DNA of 64,000 nucleotides. Origin: Lingula anatina (Eukaryota > Brachiopoda > Lingulata > Lingulida > Lingulidae). Position numbers and translations under genes: made by a program. Location of the stretch: NCBI RefSeq assembly GCF_001039355.2, contig NW_019775773.1:62001-126000 (forward strand), in the 5' to 3' direction. The notes under the pieces were generated by a model. The model worked only from the letters and a program-made list of their open reading frames with translations, was not told the DNA's origin and did not search any database. This document shows, one piece after another, positions 13,902 to 26,480 of this stretch (position 1 is the stretch's first letter; every line of letters starts with the position of its first letter).

Positions 13902-14033
13902 CTGGAAATTGGAGCATAATTCCCACAGTGATAGTGAATATATTAAGTTGCAGCCCCAAAGCATCCTTATCACGAAGAACTGGAGGACAGGCAGAGTATA
14001 ATGAACAACAGAGAGCCATGACTTCAAAGACTC
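13902..14033 (-). CDS. Gene B exon, 132 bp, hydrophobic helices
   Basis: Acceptor GTATGCTTTTTCCAG| and donor TTCCAG|GTGTAA. The favoured frame reads VFEVMALCCSLYSACPPVLR, then DKDALGLQLNIFTITVGIML, then QFP, with two bases entering and one leaving. It joins in phase to 11750-11837. A phase-0 frame is also open but is less protein-like. The helix-turn-helix look resembles one unit of an alpha-solenoid. Confidence 0.7.
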
Positions 14034-15594
14034 CTGGAAAAAGCATACGGGAGAACAATTTCTCTTAACTTAATTGAGCAATTGCAATATTGTGATAAAA
14101 GTAGTTGTTTTTCCAATGCAATCAATCACCACCCAATCGCCATCCTCAGCTGTGTCAGTTTCTCCTCTTATCACCATTCCTTAGACACTTTATTCACAGC
14201 AGTTGCCTAGAAATCATGGAACCTCTCGGAAAAAATGATATCAATGACCTAAGAGAAATAAATAATTGGATAAGCACAACGGAGTTGGAACTATCAGATT
14301 CTGTGGTGAGAAAAGCCATATTTGGTGCCAGCCCTCTAAGGGTGGCTTTAAACACAAATCAAACCATTTCCTGATACAAAAAGCTACTACATCATCGTAT
14401 GAAAGGAATAAAAACATTAAATCACCCCAATGAGTATGTTTTATTTCTATGCACTTGCAGTCTGCGTACAGGAAGTGATTTGAGTTACTTCATCTTGCTG
14501 TCTTATGCAGTTACTCTTGAGGTGTTGATTTCAAAATTAATCAATCAATTACAGCCTATATATGTGTAAAAACATGTGCCATCTAACTTTATTTGCCTCC
14601 CAAAATAATGACATGTGCAACATGAAAGCTAACATTGTGAGCAAAATACATATATGGGTGATACATGTGTTGCAATGCTTAAAAAATGCTACACATATGT
14701 ATTATCACACCCCAGTGACTTTTTGCCACGGGTATGACAACATTTTTTTGTCATTGTGTAAATCTCTCTCTTTTACACTTAACTGCAATGATTATTGCTA
14801 GCCCGCCTTTCAAGATTACATGAACCCCACTAAATCACTGGCACTAATCAAATTTCTCTAGCAAAGATAAATATAAATTACCTTAATTATACAGATGATA
14901 AGTGTGTACTCAACCCTTAACCTTTAACTTACCACATTAATTTACATTTTTTTTACTTCAGACTATTTAGTTATCTGAGGTTACATATATTAAATGCCCT
15001 GCTCCAAAATCTTCCCATTGTCTTATATTTTTTTTTACCTAATTGTACAAAAATACCCACAACTGCAAGTATGGGATACATACCAAGGTTTACATAGAAC
15101 CAAATCAGATATGTTACCTGATAACAAAGCAAATATATATTGCCCTCAAAAGGTTGCAAAATGATATGTCAAATATTTATTTTAAAAAAAGAAGGCATCA
15201 AATGATACGGGCAGCTTTCATGTTTAAGCTTTAAAAATTGCATATGCTCATGAAACAGGATGCTTTAGTTATCAGTGTTATAGAATTACATGTACATTAA
15301 TTATTATTGCACTTCTTTACTTTTTTGGTTGTTGTAAAAAAAAGTTTTTGTAAATCAAATTAACCTGTGCATAAACTTCATTAAACTCTCATTAAATCTT
15401 TGTAGCAAAATTATACAATTGAAAAAAAAATGAATACGTAATGCAAGGAACATTTTATACTTTGAAAAAAAAAAAAAAAAAGTAAATGCAAAAGCATTTT
15501 TTCCTTTCCTTTCTGTTTTGTGAATCTCAACAAGAGCTGCTGGTCAAAGGAACACAAACTTGATCTGAATTAACTTCTACAGTCTGCCACTGAC

Positions 15595-15736
15595 TGAGAA
15601 TAATTTGGAACATTCTCAATCCCTCTATCTCAAAGTCTGCTTGCATCTTTCCTCCTCGTCCCCTGCCGTCCACACTTAACTGTAACAACACTGAGTAACC
15701 ATGTACAAACTCCCTGCTCAGTGGGTTAGCTAACCA
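15595..15736 (-). CDS. Gene B exon, 142 bp
   Basis: It reads WLANPLSREFVHGYSVLLQL, then SVDGRGRGGKMQADFEIEGL, then RMFQIIL. The stretch is clearly protein-like and lies in a GC-richer patch. The acceptor is GCTCTGAGAG| and the donor TTCTCA|GTCAGT. Without that donor the frame would continue for sixteen more residues to a TGA, so a terminal exon is an alternative. The donor is favoured because the single base left over completes a codon with the next exon and the combined sequence reads on smoothly. Confidence 0.6.
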
Positions 15737-16603
15737 CTCTCAGAGCTGCCAAAAAGTGTGTTTCAAATAAAATATCAACTTTTAAGTATGCAAGCACTAC
15801 ACATTAGGAAAATTTTACATGGACAAAAACTACAACGACTGCCTTTTGCATGGCCATTTTATGAAAGAATAATTTAACAGAGCTGCACATAGAAATTTAC
15901 AAAAATAAAAAAAGAAGAATCTTTTGTGTCTTCAAACTTTTTTCTTTTACTCCAAGCCTTTCAATTTGAGATCTAAACCTAAAATTAAAACGTTTTTAAG
16001 ATCCCATTTTGTCTAACACTGGCTGAAGTCTTGTGACAGGCCGTAGGTATTCCTGGCATTTTCACTTCATGTAAAAATGCAATTTTTTTCAGCAGTGGGT
16101 TAGTATCTCTAAACATAAAGAGTTTATAACATGCTATGGTAGCTAGCATATAAATATAAAGAAAATGAAAGAGTTCAGAAAAGACAATTCATATGCAGTG
16201 CTGCCCCTTAATGTAAAACCATCTATTACAGTCCACTGATAAATGAAATGCATATTACAATTCATCCTGATGAGACCACTCCAATACACAAACTATAAAT
16301 TTAAGATGTACTTATTTGACATAGAAACAGAATTGGGAACCTATTTTTTCTTTGATTTGCACCCTATACTGTACCAATGAAATATCTTCCTTTTCTTGTC
16401 ATAAACAAATCACATCAACTTTTAATGGAAATAAAGCAAGACAGATACTCCCTTTACATGTAAACATATATGCCCCCTCACGTTTTAGTATCAGAAAAGT
16501 AGTTTACATAATATGGGTGCAGTAAACTTATGCATGACAGGACACATTAAACTATACGATCATGCCCCTTTCCATTCCATTTGTCTCTTCACAATGAATT
16601 TTG

Positions 16604-16630
16604 TTTTTTTTTTTTTTGGGGGGGGGGGGG
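16604..16630. repeat. T-run followed by G-run
   Basis: Fourteen T followed by about thirteen G. Similar A/C or T/G homopolymer junctions flank the assembly gap and occur near 13530. Confidence 0.9.
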
Positions 16631-17137
16631 TGGAGGGAGGTCAGAAACATCATTTTCAAATACACAAGTTACAAAATATCTTTGTAACACAATACTCTTG
16701 CATACCCACAGCTCATGCATGTTTAATTATCATCAATCAATGACGTGATAGAATCAATAGCTCTGAACACAAAGGAAATAAACTTCATACTGCAAATACT
16801 TAAAAAATGTTCAGTATCACTATATCAATGTCAAAGCTATTTTGTCAGCAGGGAGGACCTTACATGGCCACCACACAATCACAATACTTTTAATCTAATA
16901 ATCAACTTCACTTATGCCATATATTGATTTCTTTTCTTATGTTTTATTTTCCAGCAAGTCACAGTGGAGTAATGTTCATGAACACAACCTAACTGTACTG
17001 ATACTGATCAGCAACCTAGGATAGCCAGGTCATCCATTCATTATTAATAACTTGAGGTAATGGGAATTAAGCCAAACTTTTTCCTTCTCCCAACTTTTAG
17101 ATTCTGATTCTCTTATGATAACAAGCATGTCTGTAGA

Positions 17138-17174
17138 CAAAATAAATAAATAAAATAAAATAAAATAAATAAAA
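17138..17174. repeat. (AAATA/AAAATA)n low-complexity tract
   Basis: Alternating AAAT and AAAAT units. Confidence 0.9.
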
Positions 17175-18089
17175 CATTAGAAAAAACAATTTTTGTAAAA
17201 TAAATATATCTCTATTATAATAAACTATAAAGGTTGATAGTAGGTTCTTATTTCACACAATTTGTCATAAACAAATTGTATGTATAGCATCCATGCATTA
17301 AATTTTATATATTGTATTGAAACATAATACAGTGCAGTAGGTACATACATATTGTCACAGCCAATTACCCACCCGTAACTTGACACACAATTGCTATTGT
17401 AAATAGTAGGATGACACATTTTCTACAACAAAACAAGCTCGTTTTATGATTAAAAAGAATTTCAATTTTCTCTCAAGGCAAACCAGATGCTGTCAGGTCA
17501 GTGCATTCTTGAAGAATAACCACTTTATAGCTCTGCATGGTTTGTGTGCTTTGAAAAGTCATGTGGCATTGTGTACTGTATGTTTTGATGAACCAGGTCT
17601 TTTAATTCAGGCTATGAACCCAGTTTTTGTTCACATTTAGCCCTTTCTCTTCACTCTTCATATGATCTGGTTTTCATATATTGAAAATATTTAAAAAATT
17701 AAGGTCACCATTAGAGTCTTATATCCCAATTTAAATTAAATTACTATAGACTTTTGCTGCAATAAGATTCAATGTGAGCCAAATTAACTTCACAACATAG
17801 AAAGAACTCATACACATGAGACCATACTTCATAATAAATGAAAAACAAATAAATAAATCAAGAGGAAATTTCCTGGGAGGTAGGATAATAGGAAATGTGT
17901 GTTTAATATCTGCATAGTGCTTGCTGACCTGCTGGTACATTTACGCCTTTTATGCATGGCAGAAAAAGTACTTTTGTATAGTTAAAAATCAAATGATGAA
18001 ATATGGAATGACATCCTATTCAATGGGTAGGTATTACCTTACCCATTATCTCCATCAAGGGGACATTTTTAACGATCCAATGTCCTTAC

Positions 18090-18155
18090 CCGCGTCATAC
18101 TTGTCAGAAGCTTGCCAGTCCATGACAAAACAAGTGTAGCCGCTTCTTTAACTAG
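18090..18155 (-). CDS. Gene B exon, 66 bp
   Basis: The donor is strong (ACGCGG|GTAAGG). Twenty-two codons in phase 0 read LVKEAATLVLSWTGKLLTSM then TR. The acceptor (GATGTAAG|) lacks a good pyrimidine tract and is the weak point. A second frame (TCFVMDWQASDKYDAG) is also open here. The phase match with 18366-18415 upstream and 15595-15736 downstream, plus the continuous helix, favours the first. Confidence 0.52.
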
Positions 18156-18365
18156 CTTACATCTATCTCTGGTAGATCTGTTAGATCTGGTATGATATTA
18201 TCTATTGTTGCATAATGTTGATGGCCTTGATCAACCTCAACGTGTCAGCAAATTAAAGGTGTGTCATAGTATTGCATTGCTTCTAAATGCATTCCAGTAA
18301 CTTTCAAACTGGAGGATTATTGAATATCATATCTGACAATATCAACGTTTAATCCATAAACTTAC

Positions 18366-18415
18366 CAAATCCAAGAGTGCCTCCTCTTTGGAAGAAAATG
18401 GTGAATTTCTGGCAC
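18366..18415 (-). CDS. Gene B exon, 50 bp
   Basis: Acceptor TATGCTACAG| and donor GATTTG|GTAAGT. In the favoured frame two bases enter and the end is a codon boundary, reading ARNSPFSSKEEALLDL. That flows into the next exon as a continuous amphipathic helix (EEALLDLLVKEAATLVLSW). Two other frames are also open, so the call depends on neighbour phase. Confidence 0.6.
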
Positions 18416-18824
18416 CTGTAGCATATTACCACTGCTGATGTTGGTTGTAACAATCTGCTGCTACTGTCTCTTGCAAAAAAAAAAAATTATCTCGCTACGT
18501 CAGCCGGCACCAGCATTTGCCCATGGAATCTCCCTCTCTATGGTATTATTATGTATGTTAATGTGCAGTCACAGTGAGTGTGTACACTTATCCCTCATCA
18601 CTGTAATAACTAAGGGTCTACGTACGTGGGACACACCGAGAGATGAACTCGGCCAGGTATACTGAAGACTGGATTTCATTGGTCCACATTTGATATGATT
18701 TTCTGCTCAGTCAAGCTGTGGCTGGGCCCACAAACTAACTTTAACAGATGATGTCTACGAGTTCTGTATTTAGTTGTCACTGACTGGTCCGCTAATGTTT
18801 ACAATGAAAACTGGATTAATGTAC

Positions 18825-18903
18825 CTGTAATATGATAATCTGCAGTGGATGATGCATAAGAAGGCGTAAAAGCTGGTTGATCACAGCAGCAGCAGGCGTC
18901 TGG
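18825..18903 (-). CDS. Gene B exon, 79 bp, frame favoured by phase
   Basis: Acceptor TTTTGGGCGAGTCAG| and donor TTACAG|GTACAT. The favoured frame starts in phase 0 and leaves one base, reading PDACCCCDQPAFTPSYASST then ADYHIT. It connects in phase on both sides. A second frame (AAAVINQLLRLLMHHPLQII) is also very protein-like, and would make the next exon read VPEIHHFLPKRRHSW. I prefer the first because three downstream exons then stay in frame. The exon could begin further upstream (to about 18967). Confidence 0.55.
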
Positions 18904-21396
18904 CTGACTCGCCCAAAAGAGTGCATTCTTTGTGTCATAATATGTCCTTTCAACCTTACAAGCATGTCTAGCTTAAAATTCCACCTTGTCATTTAGTATA
19001 TCAGGTAAACCAGCTTGGGTTACTGAAGATGTTCCTCTATCATAGTGTCAATGTCACCGTGAAACTTTTTTGTGCCAAAATGGCAAAATCACTGGTAAAC
19101 TTCCTATACAGAATACAAAGAATAAAAAAGATTTCACCTACGCAACTTGTCCTCATAAGTGTGACCAGCTGTTACGTACCATTGACTGTTGCATGACTTT
19201 GTCCCATTCTTTTAAAAGAGACTTAACTGGCCAATTATGCTGCTGTGCACACGTGAAGATCTGCAGAGAAATCCCACTCTAATTACATGTTAATAATGCA
19301 AGATGTCTTGATAGCAGATATGTCATCAGTTACTTGACATAAGACATTTCATAATTCATTTATGAGAACTTTTTTTGACAAGGTGCTCAGAAGCTTGTAT
19401 CATATCTCATTATTCAGCTAGACACCTCTGCATAGCTGTGAAATTGAAATTGAATACCATAAGCAGCAACAGGTAACTTGTCTTTTTCTCGCAGATGAAA
19501 CTGTTATATGAAGACCTTTTACCAGGTATACAGTCCTACCACATAAAAGATACCCTGGCCTAGGCAGATCAAATCAATTTCAAGTTAATTGAAAGATAGG
19601 ACTGGAAACAATCCAGACATTTTTTCATCCATGTATAACATACATCCACCTGTAGTTAATCAGGCAGGTATGCCTTCCATTTGCCACAATTATCAGCAAA
19701 ATGTCATTGAACCACGCAAGCATCATTTCTTCTGCAGTGCCACTGAGTGCCAGCAAATCCCAGCTTTCTCAAATTCGGGGAAAAGGAGCAGTCAGAGAAT
19801 GTGTACAAGTTCTTTCAACTTGCCTCTATGATGTCATCAGTACTTAAAACAGCTTTGGCTAGCTTTTTTCACTTTGAAGTGGCAGAGAAGTAAGTTTATG
19901 GAGGTCCGCATGCAAGTGCTAGGTCTTCAGTTCCGAGGTCAGCTGCAACTAGTTTGCAACAGTCAGGCTAGGAAGACATTAATCTTCATGACAGAGTCAC
20001 AATATTTTGCAGAATATTTTCACCAAAAAAAAAAAAAAATGCCAGTCTAACTGAACAACACACAGTTCAAAGAAGTATACTCAGATATATTACACTCCCA
20101 ACTGTCTACTTTCACCCCATAAACTATCTGCAGGTACCATTCAATTTCCCTTTTATTCATTATGTTTATCATGTTGTGCATGCTACACAAGGCCATGTGG
20201 CACTAATACATGCATCCCTCTTAAGTTCACTTGTTAGTTTCTTTTCATTTACACCTCAAAAGTGATCTAACTGCTCCTACAGTGTATTAAGCTACAGGCA
20301 CACCAACAGATTTAATATTTGTATGCAATGTCACATACATAAAGGTCATTAAAAATGCAAATGACAATAAACCTTCACAGAATTTGCAGAAATAGGAGAA
20401 AAAAAGACTCATCTGTGCATCTTTTCATTTTTCATATATATAAATATCCTCAAATAATTTAGTTGAAAATCACAGATAGGTCAAAACAAAGTTTTTGTTA
20501 TAATGATCGTCTGATTGATATATGGGAGGAAAGACTGTATTATCGATTATTAATAATGAAACTACTATCACAGACACACAAGAAGTTCTGCTTTATAGGG
20601 ACTGTGCAATAAAACAATGAAAATTAGATCTGTGATCCAGAAAATTTAAGTGAGAAAAGAGAACCATTTAAAATATGAATGTATGTTGTGAGTGCTTCTA
20701 CATGTACCATCTGTGGTTTTAGAATGCAACTTCATATTATAGGTGGAAGCAGAATATTCCCTTAAGCAAACTAGACAATGCCTGATTTTAAGGCTGCAAG
20801 CAATTCATAACCCGAAAAGCACTTAGAGAGGGCAGACATCCAAAACAGCTCAATTCTGATTATGAAATAACTTATTAAAATATAAACTAATAAATGGATC
20901 ACCACCAAAATCTTCCTAATTTTAAGTGATCTAGATCCCGAAATGTTTAACAAAATCCAGCCATAACTTTTTTGAGAAAGGCTTTTAACCAGCAAACCAA
21001 CTAACAAAGGCAAATTAAAACATGATAATTATTCACACTATAGGCAATGACTTAATCCACCATGACAAAGTGACACTGGTTATGTGAAAAAAAAATTATG
21101 TAAAATTTGACCATCTGTGCATGTGCTTATAAAGCATGATGGCGTCATACATTGCATTACAATAAAAGTTCACCTGAAATGCAAGTTCACTGACAGCATG
21201 ATAGATAAAAACAACCATTGCAGTAGTAGTGAATGATAGCTGAAACAACAGACTTCTCTACCACAATCAAGCTACTATGAAGATGCTGAGATCCTCTCAC
21301 ATAAACAAAGCCTCCCATCTTCAAACATAGACCTGATGACATGGATGCCTTGCACACTGGTAATTGTTTTAATAGAGAACACAAACTAGCACTTAC

Positions 21397-21540
21397 CTGA
21401 AGTTTCTGATGTAGTAATAAACACAAATGTTGACTGATATATTTAATAATAACTATAGAATTGGGAGTGTCTTTACAGTAATCAGGCCCCCATGATAATA
21501 AAATAATGCATTTGTGCAGAAACATTGATATTCCATTTTC
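21397..21540 (-). CDS. Gene B exon, 144 bp, hydrophobic helices
   Basis: A strong exon: acceptor GAGTTGCACTCAG|, perfect donor TTCAG|GTAAGTGC, 48 codons in phase 0. It reads ENGISMFLHKCIILLSWGPD then YCKDTPNSIVIIKYISQHLC, ending LLLHQKLQ. The pattern of two amphipathic or hydrophobic helices with a short connector is what one helical-repeat unit looks like. No named domain is recognised. Confidence 0.75.
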
Positions 21541-22616
21541 CTGAGTGCAACTCACTTCTATTACATCACAGAGATGCAATTTATCCATTTTGTGCAAGTA
21601 CAAACAAAAGACATTAAAAATACATTTGAAGTAAGAATAAATGCCCTGTAACAAACTGAATATAAATTATTAGTTTCTTACATGACAAAAATAAAATCTA
21701 CATGCCAAAAAATGAACCAAATTTTATCTCTTGGGCAGCAGGGAAATGGAGTTAAACTGCACAATCTTCACATTCTGTTCTTAAATTTGACTTACTTTTC
21801 CCCCTGTAGTATTTACATAAGATACAGAAAGTACGCAGAAAATAATACAATAAATAAAGTTACAGAAGTCTGAGGCATTTCTGTAAACTATTCTGATCGA
21901 AACACCATGGTGGCATTTGGTTGAGTTTAGTGATAATATTTTGATATAAAAACTCATTTAATATGCATCTTTAAATTCCACAGTAGTCAGAAAGACCAGA
22001 TAATCAGTGCTAGATAATCAGTGCGGGATTATCAGTGCTACTGCAAACTTTAAATAAACAATTGAAACATCTTATAGGCCTTTTTAAGAAGTACAACAAT
22101 ACAGCACTATTTATGGTGGAATGTCATCATGAAGGGGAAAGGGCAAGCAGTATCAACCAAGGTAACATGATAGCCAGTAAATGTGACCCTGTATTATTCC
22201 AAGTGACATTTGGAAAAACATTGCAGTGTAATCCTCACAGGAACAAAGATGTTTCTTCAGGTAGGGTGTTAAATTACATACAGCACAACACCTTTTTAAA
22301 GTTAAGAATGCAGCAACTGATAGTTATAAAACCAAACCAAAAAAGGTGGGAAATAGGTTTTCCAATAAACTGCAGGTCCATATGGGGATGCATTTTTTCT
22401 GCTCTTTGGCGTTATTGAAAGTGCAAACCAAACCACACAGGAAAAGTTCACAAAATTGGAACCCAGCATTTATGTCAGAATTTGATGTTTTTCAGTCTCT
22501 GTACACTTTGTTAATCTCATCAATGGAATAGATAATTGCCTCCAATCTGTAATCTAAATCGAACAGAAGAAGACAACACACCGAATACATGCAGTTTTCA
22601 TTGAAATGGCATTTAC

Positions 22617-22652
22617 CTCAAGGAAGTGCTCACTGGTGGAGGAAGATATACC
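22617..22652 (-). CDS. Gene B exon, 36 bp
   Basis: Acceptor TTGTTCTTGTCAG| and donor TTGAG|GTAAAT. It is exactly twelve codons in phase 0 (GISSSTSEHFLE). Because its length is a multiple of three and both ends are phase 0, it could be skipped without breaking the frame, as in a cassette exon. Both neighbours are also phase 0 at the facing ends. Confidence 0.6.
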
Positions 22653-23475
22653 CTGACAAGAACAACTCCAGGGGTCATAAAAAAATTACCACCATGCTGG
22701 AAATGACATAATTGAATGTCAAGTGTCATTTCCGAACGGAATTTATTTGATATAAATGTCATCTTTCACACCTGGGGTTTCAATTCTATGAACGACTGTA
22801 TATTAAGCCAACATTTTAAGCATGAAATTAACCTTTTTTATACACTCCATACATAAAAATATACATCATCATAAGAATGTAGCTTAATAAGAACTGCTCT
22901 AAAGTTTTCATTTGTAGTAAACAAAGGCAAACTTTATGCAATGAGCATTTTCAGAAGTAATGGGGGTGAAAAAACTGCATATGTTTGATATGGAAACTGA
23001 ATTTGTAACATACAGAGTTGGTTAGATTAGAGAGAGATAAAAGCACTGTCAGTGAATTTAAAACTATTAATATTTCTGTGCTCCATTAAAAATTCATGAA
23101 ATGGTTGCATGATCTCTTTTGGAGCACAAAGCTTTACAGCTAGGTTACTCAGGCTTTTAGCTCAAAAGCAATCATTCAACAACCATCTTGTGCCAGTGAA
23201 TATGGTTGATACTCTACACCCTCCAAATACTAGCTGCTTTTTTGAATAATTAATGAAAAGCATATCTACATCTATACATCAAGTGTATACATATGAAACA
23301 TTTGGATCAACCAACCCTTTCCACAGTAACTGAGTTCAGGATATTTTATTAAAACCACTCCTGTTGCCTAGCTAGCTTGGGGAGCAGGTAAAATATGAAG
23401 GTAAAACATGACCAGATAGACAGACAGACACACATACTAGTAAACCATATCCCTTCCATTGTTCCATGGGTGGGT

Positions 23476-23492
23476 GGGGGGGGGGGGGGGGG
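23476..23492. repeat. Poly-G tract
   Basis: A G-run preceded by TGGGTGGG. Confidence 0.9.
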
Positions 23493-24388
23493 AGGGGCAC
23501 TTCAACTAGTTTTCCTGCATGAGGCCTTCTGTAGTTTTTCAGGCTTAATCAACCATAACCTTACATCAACCTTCAAAAATCTTTAAATAACTTCGAACGT
23601 GCTGTGAGTCTGTGAAGACCGTTTTTTCAGAAAATTGATAACTGATACAACAGTGGATTTAACTGGCATAAGGTTTGTAAAAATTCATTTTCTAAAAATC
23701 TTTCAAGCACCTGTAAGTAGACAGTGGAGGGGGAAGGGGAAGGGACAGACTGATGAGATGCATAAATGTTGGATTTTTTTCATGGGTAATTAACTGTTGT
23801 GGCTTTTATTTATTCTTAAGATGTATCAATTGCAATTACATGTACATGTAAACACAAGATGCTCCTTATCTGCTATAAACCTTGTACATTTTGTACCAGC
23901 TGCTTGTTCCAGCTATTTGCATGCACAGGCTGAAGTAAGCACTGTATTTATTATCATTATGGACATCAAAAAATCCTGAGTTCAGTGAAACACTTTATTA
24001 GTGTACTTAGGATAAGGCAAGCAAGAACTTTCCAATTAGTGGATTTTCATTACTGCCACAATTGCATTATCATTATTGCACAAATGATATATTTGAAGGG
24101 ATTGCATAAAACTTATCAAAGGCTTGTGTGGAAATAAGAAAACAATTGTCTGTTACTGTACATGTAGGATAACATGTGGATGCATTAGTGTGTGTGTCAG
24201 AGCAAAATAAAATTTTGAGACAGCTTCAGTGACATTTCACGAAACACTGAACCACTAGACTTTCATGATATCTGTAAATCAGAAATTAATCTCAACAAAT
24301 GTATAGTGTCATGTTTATAGTAATCTGGTGCATAAACAATATTGTATCAACAACAAATAAGACTGTCTGGTTCAATTTGTTTCAAGGA

Positions 24389-24413
24389 TGAGAGAGAGAG
24401 TGAGAGAGAGAGG
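24389..24413. repeat. (GA)n microsatellite
   Basis: About eleven GA units with one T interruption. Confidence 0.9.
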
Positions 24414-24875
24414 GAGTGGACAGTGCTGATGTAAACTTTCACAAATCCAATCTTAGATAATTATTGCCTAAAGCCACAACTACAATAATGCCATTTCAAT
24501 CAATGCTGATCAGTGAGCAATTATATAATAATATTAATAATCTTACATGAAAATGACAAATGTCCATTCTTATTAAAACAGTTAAATAATCTAGATTGAT
24601 TCTACAGAATTCTGCAAATATTTTGCATTCATATTAAAAATCACACGCTTGATTAAATCACAGTTTGAAAGAACGTCCTCAGAGGTAGTCTTTCCAACAT
24701 TAAGCATTCAGGAAAAGGAAGTGCCATGCAATCTAATTTGGAAAGAAAATTGCTGCCTAAAACCATAATTTCATTCAATCAGTGCATCTTTAAACTAATC
24801 ATGCTAACGTAAGATGGCATAATTTATTGATCAGTGTGCCACTCCTATTTTGCTGGAAGTGCCAAGATGCCTTAC

Positions 24876-24955
24876 TTCACAGTTAGAACTCACTGCTTCT
24901 TTTTCCTCATTTTCATGGCACATGGTCTTTTTTTCTCCAAGACCAGCAGTAGCCC
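24876..24955 (-). CDS. Gene B exon, 80 bp
   Basis: Acceptor AAATCTGTTCCAG| and donor TGTGAA|GTAAGG. Two bases enter and the exon ends on a codon boundary. It reads ATAGLGEKKTMCHENEEKEA then VSSNCE, a charged linker-like stretch. A second strong donor inside (GCA|GTGAGT) would remove the last six codons and keep the frame, so alternative 5' splice-site use is possible. It joins in phase to 22617-22652. Confidence 0.62.
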
Positions 24956-26448
24956 CTGGAACAGATTTGTCTACTCACTGTACATTATCAGGCTCCCTGG
25001 GGAATTGTTCTAACTGTATATAGCATCAATAGAATTTCCCAGAATACAAAATAGAATGTTCAATTAATCAAGCCTTACGTATATATATATATGTGTACTG
25101 GGACTAACAGAAATGAGAGAGTTATGAGACAGATATATATATATATATCTCAGCGGTATTCAATTCAAATTAATGTTTTCATAAAATGTCTAAAATTGGC
25201 CATCATATTGTTGGACACATGGGGATTTCAAGCACTTTATTTTCTTTGCAGATATCTTAATTAAATATAACTTATATTCAACCTGTAATTATGGTCCTAT
25301 AACTGGGCAAACATCACAAAGCATAAAATGCCCTTGGGATAAGTCGAAGATAAATATCAAAATGACTATCGTGCCATCAAATAAATTTTGCCAATTTATC
25401 CTTAATTGACTACCATAAATGTGGAAATATTTATGTTGCCAGCTTGATTAAAAAATTGGCCAAAGGCTGAAAATATGCTCTGGTTGGGGTTTTTCTATCT
25501 TTGTAGTATTTTCCTGCAAAATGTGGAATTATATCAAATACCGTCTGCTAAAATGCAAGTGCCACTATACTGTACATGCACTATAATGTAGAGATTTCCT
25601 ACATATAAATAGTATTAATAAAAATGGGAGAATTCTTTTTTATTTGTATGTAGCTACTGCTACTACTATAAAATTAATGATAATACCAATAATCATATTG
25701 ATGTTGTACTAGTACACTGAATAAACATTAAAAAAATATACATGTATATGGATGAATGTGGGTATTTCCATGTATTAGCTATGGCAGACATGTATAATAC
25801 ATACATGAAGGTATAAAAGAGGTATGCTGATTTCACAATGCCTGAATAACAATTAAGACAGGTCTGTTTTAGGATGACAACATAGCTCTGTGAAGATATT
25901 CACTGGCAGAGGCATGATTTTAGTATAGGGCAAGGACACAGAAATGGAAGGGCCAATTGTCAAAAACAGCAAATTCTGCATTTTGTCTATCAGCTTGTCA
26001 GCACAAATGCAATTTCCCCTTTCCCTAGATCCAAATTTTTTGCCTTATTTATTTTTTTTTATGAATTATAACTTCATTTCAACCTGTTTAAAGATCCAAT
26101 TATTGGAGTAACAATATTGCAATGACTATTGTGCCATTAAACATTTTCTGCCAAATGTGCAAATACTTTTGTAGCAATTTTTAAAGTGCTTTATTAATTG
26201 TGAACTTTCTATACAGAAAACATACAAATTTGATAACAGAATATATTTTTACATAATGTGATAAATGCAGTGGGAATTCAATGCTTGTTGTATATAATTA
26301 AGCTGTATGTAAGGCTTATCCTGATAGCACCTGTCAAGTGTAATCCCCATTACATTGACAAGATTATGTCCAGAGATACTCCTGAGCAAGGGATTTCTTC
26401 AACTTTTCTCACAGGTTATAAAATTTTTATACCTTCCACTCATGGTAA

Positions 26449-26480
26449 TGTGTGTGTGTGTGTGTGTGGGGGGGGGGGGG
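26449..26480. repeat. (TG)n followed by poly-G
   Basis: About ten TG units run into about thirteen G. Confidence 0.95.

Noticed and set aside
13820-14068. 82-codon plus-strand open frame
   Set aside because: It is the antisense shadow of the gene B exon at 13902-14033, which has proper splice sites.
15026-15137. Acceptor/donor pair giving a 34-bp exon (VTYLIWFYVNL)
   Set aside because: Good splice sites, but the phase fits neither neighbouring gene B exon.
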